This document shows, one piece after another, positions 44,473-52,126 of a DNA stretch of 64,000 nucleotides. The translations under genes and the position numbers were made by a program. How positions within the stretch are numbered: the stretch's first letter is position 1; each line of letters opens with the position of its first letter. The notes under the pieces are model-generated. The model was not told the origin of the DNA. It did not search any database and saw nothing but the letters and a program-made list of their open reading frames with translations. Where the stretch lies: NCBI RefSeq assembly GCF_007827815.1, contig NZ_VITH01000011.1:165857-229856 (forward strand), given 5' to 3'. This stretch comes from Azospirillum brasilense. GTDB lineage: Bacteria; Pseudomonadota; Alphaproteobacteria; Azospirillales; Azospirillaceae.

Positions 44473-45300
44473 TTAGCCCAACAGGGACGCGACCAGAAAC
44501 GTTGCGTTCTTGTTTCCATAGAACGTGGTCGCGGCGTTGCTGTTGACGGCATACATTTCGACGTAATCGGTGCTGCCATTCAGATAGAGAATGTCTTCGA
44601 CCGCTGCTGTATGACCGGTTTGCATGGAAGCGGACGCGCCCCAATATGCCCCACCTAATCCGTTTTTATAAATCATGACGCCATAATTGTGTCCGGAGGC
44701 AATCGCCACATTTGTTTGTGCGCGGATACAGTAATAACCGGAAACAGACGGTTTAAACCATTTGTTGGCTGTATCGAATTCATTGCCAACATTGAAGTCG
44801 ATAGTGGAAAGATTGACTTTGGTCCAAGTGTTGGCTGCGACGCCGGTCTGGTCGGTGCCGCCTAAATGCGCGCGGCAGTACACCTTGGGGTTCTCGTGCA
44901 TCTGGTCGAACAGGGCGCGTTCATCCGCGATGGCTTCGTTGCTGATGGTTTCGGTTGTGCTGTCCAGGAACACACGCGTGACGGGAAGCTTGCCGCTCGG
45001 AATGGCCGGCGGCGTCAGGCTGTTGGCGGTGCCGACCACGATGCCTGCCGCACCCGTCATTCGGTCCACCACCACGCGGTCGATGCGGAAGCCCGAGCCC
45101 GGCGGCGTGAAGGGACCGACGACCTGCGCGTTCACCTCAGTCAGGGTGGTGCCGTTCAGCAGGTGGCCGGGGTCGAGCGTGATGGTCAGATTGGGCGATA
45201 CCTGGGCATGCGGGGCGAAGGGGCCCACGATGCGCTGGGCGACGGCCCAGTTGGCGGCGCTCTGGGACAGGTCGGTGGGGTTGAAGGTCTGGACGGACAT
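44473..45300 (-). CDS. Orphan phage tail-fibre-like protein with C1q-like C-terminus
   Basis: 275 residues. The N-terminal half resembles tail-fibre or receptor-binding proteins of phages: FRIDRVVVDRMTGAAGIVVG, PSGKLPVTRVFLDSTTETIS and IADERALFDQ. The C-terminal 130 residues follow a C1q/TNF-like jelly-roll pattern (WTKVNLSTIDFNVGNEFDTA, FKPSVSGYYCIRAQTNVAIA, DILYLNGSTDYVEMYAVNSN, ending FLVASLLG). The 5' half of the gene is GC-rich like the window. The 3' half, from about 44870 down to 44473, is clearly AT-richer, as if the tip domain came from another source. No other phage gene is nearby. It could be a domesticated adhesin or a remnant; the link to phage is inference. Confidence 0.72.
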   Translation of the reverse strand: MSVQTFNPTDLSQSAANWAVAQRIVGPFAPHAQVSPNLTITLDPGHLLNGTTLTEVNAQVVGPFTPPGSGFRIDRVVVDRMTGAAGIVVGTANSLTPPAIPSGKLPVTRVFLDSTTETISNEAIADERALFDQMHENPKVYCRAHLGGTDQTGVAANTWTKVNLSTIDFNVGNEFDTANKWFKPSVSGYYCIRAQTNVAIASGHNYGVMIYKNGLGGAYWGASASMQTGHTAAVEDILYLNGSTDYVEMYAVNSNAATTFYGNKNATFLVASLLG

Positions 45301-45601
45301 GGAATGCTCCTTGGAGGATTTGGTGGCGCGGCGAGGGGCGGTTCGGCAGGGATCTCGTTGCGGACGAATGAAGGACTATCATCCTATTAATTGATAATAA
45401 AGACTATAATCCACTAAGTATCAGATTAAATTCCTTGACGCGCCGCGCGTGCGGCGGGTTCCTCCCTTGTCCGATTCGCTTAGAGGTGGCTGGCAGATGG
45501 CGGAAGCGATGCGGAGCGAAGGACGCTTGCGTTGTGTCTCGGGTCGGTTAGCCTTCGATGACGCGAACGAGGATCAGCCGTCGAAGAAAAGGGGAAGGCA
45601 C
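45301..45601. other. Upstream region of tail-fibre-like and CDGSH genes
   Basis: 300 bp between divergent genes. The segment 45366-45436 is the most AT-rich of the whole window. It contains two near-identical 11-bp direct repeats, GACTATCATCC (45374-45384) and GACTATAATCC (45402-45412), spaced by 28 bp start to start. These may be operator sites or part of a promoter. The GGAAGG just before 45602 is the CDGSH ribosome binding site. Confidence 0.5.
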
Positions 45602-45847
45602 ATGCCCAGCGCACCGGTCGCCGCGACCAAGGAACCCATCGTCATCGAGCTGGAAGCCGGCAAGACCTATTGGTGGTGCCGCTGCGGGCGCAGCGCCAAG
45701 CAGCCGCTGTGCGACGGCAGCCACGCCGGCACTGGGCTGGAGCCGATGAAGTTCGCCCCCGCCACCTCCATGAAGGCGCGCTTCTGCGGCTGCAAGGCGA
45801 CCAAGAAACCGCCTTTCTGCGACGGCAGCCATCTGGACCTGAAGTGA
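45602..45847 (+). CDS. Dual CDGSH iron-sulfur protein
   Basis: 81 residues with two CDGSH zinc-finger-type motifs: CRCGRSAKQPLCDGSH and CGCKATKKPPFCDGSH. Each supplies the three Cys and one His ligands for a 2Fe-2S cluster, so two clusters are likely. Related to the mitochondrial inner NEET (MiNT/CISD3) type, which has two motifs in one chain. Proposed roles of the family are redox sensing or cluster transfer. No signal peptide. The glycine riboswitch begins about 75 bp downstream. Confidence 0.93.
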   Translation: MPSAPVAATKEPIVIELEAGKTYWWCRCGRSAKQPLCDGSHAGTGLEPMKFAPATSMKARFCGCKATKKPPFCDGSHLDLK

Positions 45848-45920
45848 GCGTCGCCGGGACCCCAGCGAACCCCGATTGACATTCGCAAAGGTCCCGGTAG
45901 GTTAAGCGGCACAAGCCGAC

Positions 45921-46141
45921 GATCCCTCGCGGGAGAGATCACTGGCCGGTTCACCGGACAGTGGCGCCGAAGGAGCAACCGCCCCGGAAACTCTCAGGCA
46001 AAAGGACCGCAAGGGGGATAAGGCAACTCTGGAAAGCAGCCCGGTCCGCGCACAGCGGATGACGGCTCACCGAAGGAGTAAACCGGTTGTCGAGGGTTGG
46101 ACCCCGCCGGTGAATCTCTCAGGTCCAGGACAGAGGGGGCA
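45921..46141 (+). promoter_or_regulatory. Tandem glycine riboswitch
   Basis: Two consecutive glycine aptamers. The first includes GGGAGAGATCAC, GCGCCGAAGGAGCAA and AACTCTCAGGCAAAAGGACC. The second includes CACCGAAGGAGTAAACCGG and GAATCTCTCAGGTCCAGGAC. The short linker holds CTCTGGAAAGC. This is the classic tandem layout seen upstream of gcv operons, where glycine binding turns expression on. It ends about 54 bp before the gcvT start, leaving room for a small expression platform around the ribosome binding site. Confidence 0.95.
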
Positions 46142-46194
46142 GGACTCGCGCCAATCCCGGCGCGGGTTGTGCGACCCTATGTCGGAGGACCCGC

Positions 46195-47307
46195 GTGACC
46201 GAGGCTTCTGAGTCCCTCAAGACAACGCCGCTGCACAGCCTCCATCTGGAGCTGAAGGGCAAGATGGTGCCCTTCGCCGGCTACGACATGCCGGTGCAGT
46301 ACCCGCTCGGCATCCTCAAGGAACACCAGCACACCCGCGCCAAGGCCGGGCTGTTCGACGTGTCGCACATGGGGCAGGTGCGCCTGACCGGCGAGGACCC
46401 GGCCGCCGCCCTGGAGTCGCTGGTTCCCGGCGACATCAAGGGGCTGGCCCGTGGGCGCATGCGCTACACGCTGTTTCTGAACGAGCAGGGCGGCATCCTG
46501 GATGACCTGATGGTCACCAACGCCGGCGATCACCTGTTCCTGGTCGTCAACGCCGCCCGCAAGGACCATGACGTCGCCCACATGCGCGAGCGGCTGAAGG
46601 GCAAGGCCGAGGTGGAACTGCTGGACGACCTCGCTTTGATGGCCCTGCAGGGGCCGGAGGCCGCGGCGGTGCTCGGGCGTTTCATCCCCGAAGCGGCCAC
46701 CATGAAATTCATGAGCTACCTGCCGGCCACCTTCGACGGCATCCCGGTCATCGTCACCCGCTCCGGCTACACGGGCGAGGACGGCTACGAGATCTCCTGC
46801 GACACATCCGACGCCGAGACCATTGCCCGCGCCCTGCTGGCCGAGGACGAGGTCGAGGCCATCGGGCTGGGTGCCCGCGACTCGCTGCGGCTGGAGGCCG
46901 GCCTCTGCCTCTATGGCCACGACATCGACGAGACGACGACGCCGGTCGAAGCCGGGCTGGAATGGGCGCTGTCCAAGCGCCGCCGGGAGGAGGGCGGCTT
47001 TCCCGGCTACGCCATCATCAAGGACCAGCTCGCCAACGGCGCCCCGCGCCGCCGCGTCGGCATTCAGCCGGATGGCCGCCAGCCGGCCCGCGAGCACACC
47101 GACGTCTGCGACGCGGATGGGAAGAAGATCGGGGAGGTGACCAGTGGCGGCTTCGGCCCCACCGCCTCCGCCCCGGTCGCCATGGGCTATGTGGACCGCG
47201 CGCACGCCGCCGTGGGCACGCCGGTCCAGCTCATGGTCCGCGGCAAGCCGCTGGCCGCCAAGGTCGCCGCCATGCCCTTCGTGCCGCAGCGCTACTACCG
47301 CGGCTGA
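46195..47307 (+). CDS. gcvT: Aminomethyltransferase GcvT (T protein)
   Basis: 370 residues. It moves the aminomethyl carbon from the lipoyl arm of GcvH to tetrahydrofolate, releasing ammonia. It begins at GTG with GGAGG six bases upstream. The sequence MVPFAGYDMPVQYPLGILKE and LFDVSHMGQVRLTGEDP are typical, and the conserved aspartate lies in EQGGILDDLMVTN. SGYTGEDGYEISCD and the C-terminal YYRG complete the family pattern. First gene of gcvT-gcvH-gcvPA-gcvPB behind the tandem glycine riboswitch. Confidence 0.97.
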   Translation: MTEASESLKTTPLHSLHLELKGKMVPFAGYDMPVQYPLGILKEHQHTRAKAGLFDVSHMGQVRLTGEDPAAALESLVPGDIKGLARGRMRYTLFLNEQGGILDDLMVTNAGDHLFLVVNAARKDHDVAHMRERLKGKAEVELLDDLALMALQGPEAAAVLGRFIPEAATMKFMSYLPATFDGIPVIVTRSGYTGEDGYEISCDTSDAETIARALLAEDEVEAIGLGARDSLRLEAGLCLYGHDIDETTTPVEAGLEWALSKRRREEGGFPGYAIIKDQLANGAPRRRVGIQPDGRQPAREHTDVCDADGKKIGEVTSGGFGPTASAPVAMGYVDRAHAAVGTPVQLMVRGKPLAAKVAAMPFVPQRYYRG

Positions 47308-47340
47308 GAATTAGAAAACCGTTTCGAACAGGGGACAACC

Positions 47341-47715
47341 ATGACCATCAAGTACACCAAGGACCATGAGTGGGTCCGCGTCGAGGGCGATGTCGGCACC
47401 GTCGGCGTCAGCGATCACGCCCAGCATCAGCTCGGCGACGTCGTGTTCGTCGAGCTGCCGGACGTCGGCCGCCAGCTCGCCCAGGGCAAGGAGGCCGCCG
47501 TCGTGGAGTCGGTGAAGGCCGCCAGCGACGTGTTCGCCCCGGTCTCCGGCGAGGTGATTGAGGCCAACGCCGATCTGGAGAACGACCCGTCGCTGGTCAA
47601 CGCTGGGGCCGAGACCACCGGCTGGTTCTTCAAGCTGCGCCTCAGCAACCCGGCGGAGCTGGACGGGCTGATGGACGAAGCCGCCTACAAGGCTTTCGTG
47701 GAAGGGCAAGCCTGA
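47341..47715 (+). CDS. gcvH: Glycine cleavage H protein
   Basis: 124 residues. The lipoyl carrier that shuttles the aminomethyl group between P, T and L proteins. The lipoylated lysine is K59 in GKEAAVVESVKAASDVFAPV. YTKDHEWVRVEGDVGTVGV at the start and TTGWFFKLRL near the end are typical. It starts 33 bp after gcvT; gcvPA starts 1 bp after its stop. Confidence 0.98.
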   Translation: MTIKYTKDHEWVRVEGDVGTVGVSDHAQHQLGDVVFVELPDVGRQLAQGKEAAVVESVKAASDVFAPVSGEVIEANADLENDPSLVNAGAETTGWFFKLRLSNPAELDGLMDEAAYKAFVEGQA

Positions 47716-47716
47716 G

Positions 47717-49057
47717 ATGCGTTACCTGCCCCTGACCGAGGCCGACCGGCGCTCCATGCTGGAGGCCATCGGCGTGCCGTCGGTGGACGAGCTGTTCCGC
47801 GACGTGCCCGAGGCGGCCCGCCTCTCCGGCCCGATCAAGGGGCTGTCCAACCATATGGGCGAGCTTGAGGTCGACCGCGCCCTGTCGGCGATGGCGGGGA
47901 AGAACCTGCCCGCCGGCAGCGTGCCGAGCTTCCTCGGCGCCGGTGCCTACCGTCACCACATTCCGGCGACGGTGGACCATCTGGTGCAGCGCGGCGAGTT
48001 CCTGACCGCCTACACCCCGTACCAGCCGGAGGTGAGCCAGGGCACGCTGCAGGTCCTGTTCGAGTTCCAGACCCAGGTCTCGCTGTTGACCGGCATGGAC
48101 GTCGCCAACGCCTCCATGTACGACGGCGCCACCGCCTGCGCGGAAGCCGTCATGATGGCCAACCGCGTCACCCGCCGGAAGAGGGCCGTGCTGTCCGGCG
48201 GCCTGCACCCGCATTACCGCGACACGACGACGACCGACGCCCGCTTCATCGGCTTCGAGACGGTGGTGATGCCGCCGGCCCCAACGGGCGGCGAGGACCT
48301 GCTGGCCGAGGTCGACGGCGACACCTCCTGCGTCGTCGTGCAGAATCCGGACGTGTTCGGCCATGTTCGCGACTACACGGAGCTGGGCAGGGCCTGCCAG
48401 GCCAAGGGCGCTCTACTGATCGTCGTGGTGACGGAGGCCGTGTCGCTCGGCCTGCTGACCCCGCCGGGCGAGATGGGCGCCGACATCGTGGCGGCGGAAG
48501 GCCAGTCGCTGGGCAACGCGCTGAATTTCGGCGGCCCCTATGTCGGGCTGTTCGCGGTGAAGGAGAAGCTGGTCCGCCAGATGCCGGGCCGCCTCTGCGG
48601 CCAGACGGTGGACGCCGACGGGCGGCGCGGCTTCGTGCTGACGCTCTCCACCCGCGAGCAGCACATCCGTCGCGAGAAGGCGACCTCGAACATCTGCACC
48701 AACTCCGGCCTGTGCGCGCTGGCCTTCTCCATCCACCTCAGCCTGCTCGGGGAGGAGGGCTTCACCCGGCTCGCCGAGATCAACCACGCCAAGGCCGTTC
48801 AACTGGCCGACAAGCTGGCTGGGGTGAAGGGTGTCGAGATCGTCAACGGCAGCTTCTTCAACGAATTCACGGTGAAGCTGCCGAAGCCGGCCGCGGAGGT
48901 CGTGGAGGCGCTGGCGCAACGCGGCATCCTGGGCGGCGTTCCGGTCTCCCGCCTGTTTGGCGGCGGGCTCGACGACCTGCTGATCGTGGCCGCCACCGAG
49001 ACCAACACCGAGTCCGACATGGACGCCTTCGCCACCGCCCTCGCCGAGGTTCTGTGA
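47717..49057 (+). CDS. gcvPA: Glycine decarboxylase P protein, subunit 1
   Basis: 446 residues. The N-terminal half of the P protein as a separate subunit, as in many alphaproteobacteria and Gram-positives. RYLPLTEADRRSMLEAIGVP, FLGAGAYRHHIPATVDHLVQ, AYTPYQPEVSQGTLQVLFEF and NASMYDGATACAEAV are family segments. It lacks the PLP lysine, which is in subunit 2. Together the subunits decarboxylate glycine and load the remaining aminomethyl group on GcvH. Its stop overlaps the gcvPB start (TGATG). Confidence 0.97.
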   Translation: MRYLPLTEADRRSMLEAIGVPSVDELFRDVPEAARLSGPIKGLSNHMGELEVDRALSAMAGKNLPAGSVPSFLGAGAYRHHIPATVDHLVQRGEFLTAYTPYQPEVSQGTLQVLFEFQTQVSLLTGMDVANASMYDGATACAEAVMMANRVTRRKRAVLSGGLHPHYRDTTTTDARFIGFETVVMPPAPTGGEDLLAEVDGDTSCVVVQNPDVFGHVRDYTELGRACQAKGALLIVVVTEAVSLGLLTPPGEMGADIVAAEGQSLGNALNFGGPYVGLFAVKEKLVRQMPGRLCGQTVDADGRRGFVLTLSTREQHIRREKATSNICTNSGLCALAFSIHLSLLGEEGFTRLAEINHAKAVQLADKLAGVKGVEIVNGSFFNEFTVKLPKPAAEVVEALAQRGILGGVPVSRLFGGGLDDLLIVAATETNTESDMDAFATALAEVL

Positions 49058-50622
49058 TGAGCATGAACAACCAGGGTCGCCCGACCGGCATCCAGAACAC
49101 CGACAGCGCCGTCCCGGAGACCGTCACCGGCAACCGCGGCCTGCAGATCGAGGAGCCGCTGATCTTCGAACAGGACAGCGCCGGGCGTTGCGGCGTGGAC
49201 CTGCCGGAGGTCCCCACGGTGGGCTCGCGCCTGGGGGCGGTGAAGCCGCGCGGCCGGATCGGCCTGCCGGGCCTCGCCGAGCCGCAGGTGGTCCGCCACT
49301 ACACCCGCCTGTCGCAGAAGAACTACGCCATCGACAGCGGCCTGTACCCGCTCGGCTCCTGCACAATGAAGCACAACCCGCGCCTGAACGAGAAGATGGC
49401 ACGGTTGCCGGGCTTCGCCGACGTGCACCCGCTCCAGCCCGAAAGCACGGTGCAGGGTGCCTTGGAACTGATGGCGGAGCTAGGCCGCTGGCTCGCCACG
49501 CTGACCGGCATGGCAGCGGTGACGCTGGCCCCGGCGGCGGGCGCGCACGGCGAGATGTGCGGCATCATGGCGATCCGCTCCGCCCACGACGCCAAGGGCG
49601 ATAAGGGCCGCACCAAGATCCTCGTCCCGGAAAGCGCCCACGGCACCAACCCGGCGACCGCCGCCGCCTGCGGCTACGCCGTCGAGGCGATCCCGGCGAC
49701 CGAGGACGGGCGCGTCGATCTGGAGGCGTTGAAGGCCAAGCTCGGCCCCGACGTCGCCGGTCTGATGCTGACCAACCCGAACACCTGCGGCCTGTTCGAG
49801 CGCGACATCATCACCATCGCCGAGGCGGTGCACGCGGCGGGCGCCTATTTCTACTGCGACGGCGCCAACTTCAACGCCATCGTCGGGCGGGTGCGTCCGG
49901 CCGACCTCGGCATCGACGTGATGCACATCAACCTGCACAAGACCTTCTCCACGCCGCATGGCGGCGGCGGTCCGGGCTCCGGCCCGGTGGTCTTCGCGGA
50001 GTCGCTGGCCCCCTTCGTCCCGGTGCCCTACGTGGTGCAGGACAAGGACGGCGCCTTCCGTCTGGTGGAGCAGGCCGGCGACGGCCCGGCCTTCGGGCGG
50101 ATGAAGGCGTTCCACGGCCAGATGGGCATGTTCGTCCGCGCGCTCGCCTACATGATGAGCCACGGTGCCGACGGGCTGCGGCAGGTGGCCAACGACGCGG
50201 TGCTGAACGCGAACTACCTGCTGGCCCGCCTGCAGGACGTGATGACGCCCTCCTTCGACGGGCCGTGCATGCACGAATGCCTGTTCGACGACCGCTTCCT
50301 GAAGGGGACGGGGGTGACCACGCTCGACATCGCCAAGGCGCTGATCGACGAGGGCTTCCACCCGATGACCATGTACTTCCCGCTGGTCGTGCACGGCGCC
50401 CTGCTGATCGAGCCGACCGAGACCGAGTCGAAGGCCAGCCTGGACCAGTTCGTTACGGCGTTGCGCGCCCTGGCGGAGCGGGCCAAGTCCGGCGACGTGG
50501 CCTATTTCCAGGGTGCTCCGCGCCTGACCCCGCGCCGCCGCCTGGACGAGACCGCCGCGGCGCGCAAGCCGGTGCTGCGGTGGACGCCGGCGGTGGAGCC
50601 GGAGACGGTCGCGGCGGAGTAG
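49057..50622 (+). CDS. gcvPB: Glycine decarboxylase P protein, subunit 2
   Basis: 521 residues. The PLP-bearing half of the P protein; the lysine is K295 in HINLHKTFSTPHGGGGPG. The N-terminal part has YPLGSCTMKHNPRLNEKMAR, and VPESAHGTNPATAAACGY and MLTNPNTCGLFE follow. The ATG at 49057 overlaps the gcvPA stop, so the subunits are translationally coupled. The lipoamide dehydrogenase (L protein) is not encoded here. A palindromic element starts 4 bp after the stop. Confidence 0.97.
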   Translation: MSMNNQGRPTGIQNTDSAVPETVTGNRGLQIEEPLIFEQDSAGRCGVDLPEVPTVGSRLGAVKPRGRIGLPGLAEPQVVRHYTRLSQKNYAIDSGLYPLGSCTMKHNPRLNEKMARLPGFADVHPLQPESTVQGALELMAELGRWLATLTGMAAVTLAPAAGAHGEMCGIMAIRSAHDAKGDKGRTKILVPESAHGTNPATAAACGYAVEAIPATEDGRVDLEALKAKLGPDVAGLMLTNPNTCGLFERDIITIAEAVHAAGAYFYCDGANFNAIVGRVRPADLGIDVMHINLHKTFSTPHGGGGPGSGPVVFAESLAPFVPVPYVVQDKDGAFRLVEQAGDGPAFGRMKAFHGQMGMFVRALAYMMSHGADGLRQVANDAVLNANYLLARLQDVMTPSFDGPCMHECLFDDRFLKGTGVTTLDIAKALIDEGFHPMTMYFPLVVHGALLIEPTETESKASLDQFVTALRALAERAKSGDVAYFQGAPRLTPRRRLDETAAARKPVLRWTPAVEPETVAAE

Positions 50623-50626
50623 GGCT

Positions 50627-50739
50627 TTGCCCCCTCCCTAACCCTCCCCCGCTCCGCAGGGGAGGGGATTAAGCTCCCTCTCCTGCGCAGCGGGGGAGGG
50701 AAGGGGCCCACGGCACAGCCGTGGGAAGGGTGGGGGCAA
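50627..50739. repeat. REP-like palindromic element, type 1 (copy G)
   Basis: 113 bp, bounded by TTGCCCCC and GGGGGCAA. CCCTCCCCCGC and GGGGAGGGG form the left hairpin and CTCCCTCTCCTGCGCAGCGG the middle one. An extra GGCCCACGGC / GCCGTGGG hairpin is inserted near the right end, making it longer than copies A and D. It fills the gap between the convergent gcvPB and MotB/OmpA-like genes. Confidence 0.8.
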
Positions 50740-50747
50740 CGCGACCC

Positions 50748-52067
50748 TCACCGCTGATCCAGCTTCACCTCGATCCGCCGGTTCCGCGCCAGCGCCTCGT
50801 CGCTGGTGCCGAGGTCGAGCGGCTGATACTCGCCGAAGCCGGCGGCGGCCAGACGGTCCGCCGGAATCCCCTGGTCGATCAAATACTTCACCACCGAGAT
50901 CGCGCGCGCCGCCGACAGCTCCCAGTTCGAGGCGAACTGGATGCGCACCGGGCGCGAGTCGGTGTGGCCGTCCACCCGCAGCACCCAATTGATGTCCGGC
51001 GGAATCGTCCGGCCGATGTCGATCAGCGTGCGCGCCAGCTCCGCCAAACGCTGCTTGCCGGCTTCCTCCAGAGTCGCCGAGCCGGAGGGGAACAGCAGCT
51101 CCGACTGGAAGACGAAGCGGTCGCCGACGATGCGCACGTCGGGCCGGTTGCCCAGCGCCTCGCGCACCCGCCCGAAGAATTCCGAGCGGTAGCGGGCGAG
51201 GTCCTGCACCTTGGCGGCCAGCGCCTGGTTCAGCCGTGAGCCGAGTTCGGCGATCTGGACCTGCTGCTCCTCCGCCTTCTTCTCCGAAATCTCCAGCGCG
51301 GCGCCGATGCGGGCGAGTTGCTCGCGCAGGGCGGCCATCTGCCGGTTCAGCAGGTCGACCTGCTCGTTCGCCTTGCCGGTCGCGCCCTGCTCGGTGGACA
51401 GGGAAGCCATCAACTCGGTGATTCGGATGTCGCGCTTCTCGATGTCCTTCTGCGCGAGCATCGTCTTCTCGTCGGCGCTGGCGAGCCGCGTTTCCAGCGC
51501 CTTGGAGCGGTCGCGCTCCCCGCCCAGCTCGGTCAGCAGGGCCCGGCGCTGCTCCTCGGTCAGGCGCTGCTGGGCGGCGGCGGCGGCCAGCTCGCCCTCC
51601 AGCTTGGTCCGGGCCTCGCGCAGCGCCTTCAGGTCGGCCTGGAGGCTTGCGGCCTCGGCCAGCTTCAGCTCGATGGTCTCCTTGTCGGCGCGGATCGTGC
51701 GCTGCAACTCCTCCGCCGCGCGGGCGGCGTGGTCGAGGTCGCCCTGCAGCGTGGCGATGCGGTCGGTCATGGTGTCCCGCGCCGCGACGGAGCCCTGAAG
51801 CTCCGCCGAGAGCTGGGCGACGTTGATGCGCAGGTCGGCGTTGGCGTCCCGCTCCAGCGCCAGCAGGTCGTTCAGCTCCGCCACCTTGCGGTTCAGGCTG
51901 CCGAGCTGCTCGTCACGCCCGGTCAGGGCGGTCGCCATGTAGAACTGGGCGACGACGAAGATCATCAGCAGGAAGATGACCACCATGACGAGGGACGACA
52001 GCGCGTCCACCCATCCGGGCCATGCGCTGGCCTCGCGGTGGCCGTTGCGGCGGCTGATGCTGGGCAT
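50748..52067 (-). CDS. MotB/OmpA-like peptidoglycan-binding membrane protein
   Basis: 439 residues. A short cytoplasmic leader and one membrane helix (ALSSLVMVVIFLLMIFVVAQ) are followed by a long coiled coil (about 50-295, rich in Glu, Leu, Arg and Ala). An OmpA-type peptidoglycan-binding domain lies at the end (FPSGSATLEEAGKQRLAELA, LRVDGHTDSRPVRIQ, LAAAGFGEYQPLD, ARNRRIEVKL). The helix keeps the MotB-like form, but I do not see the exact Asp of flagellar MotB. It follows the MotA/TolQ-like gene (52127) on the same strand and is its likely partner in an ion-driven or structural envelope complex. Confidence 0.88.
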   Translation of the reverse strand: MPSISRRNGHREASAWPGWVDALSSLVMVVIFLLMIFVVAQFYMATALTGRDEQLGSLNRKVAELNDLLALERDANADLRINVAQLSAELQGSVAARDTMTDRIATLQGDLDHAARAAEELQRTIRADKETIELKLAEAASLQADLKALREARTKLEGELAAAAAQQRLTEEQRRALLTELGGERDRSKALETRLASADEKTMLAQKDIEKRDIRITELMASLSTEQGATGKANEQVDLLNRQMAALREQLARIGAALEISEKKAEEQQVQIAELGSRLNQALAAKVQDLARYRSEFFGRVREALGNRPDVRIVGDRFVFQSELLFPSGSATLEEAGKQRLAELARTLIDIGRTIPPDINWVLRVDGHTDSRPVRIQFASNWELSAARAISVVKYLIDQGIPADRLAAAGFGEYQPLDLGTSDEALARNRRIEVKLDQR

Positions 52068-52094
52068 GGCGGGGTGTCCCTCCGGCGATTGAAA

Positions 52095-52119
52095 CCCCTC
52101 TCCCGCCGCGGAAGAGGGG
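52095..52119 (-). terminator. Short hairpin between the MotA-like and MotB-like genes
   Basis: CCCCTCT / AGAGGGG arms with an eleven-base loop in the 59-bp gap between the two genes. It resembles a fragment of the palindromic elements. It may adjust the ratio of the two products; evidence is only the symmetry. Confidence 0.35.
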
Positions 52120-52126
52120 AGACAGG

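Noticed and set aside
44473..45300. Remnant of a prophage region
   Set aside because: Only one tail-fibre-like gene is present. No integrase, capsid, terminase or attachment site is visible around it, so it is reported as an orphan.
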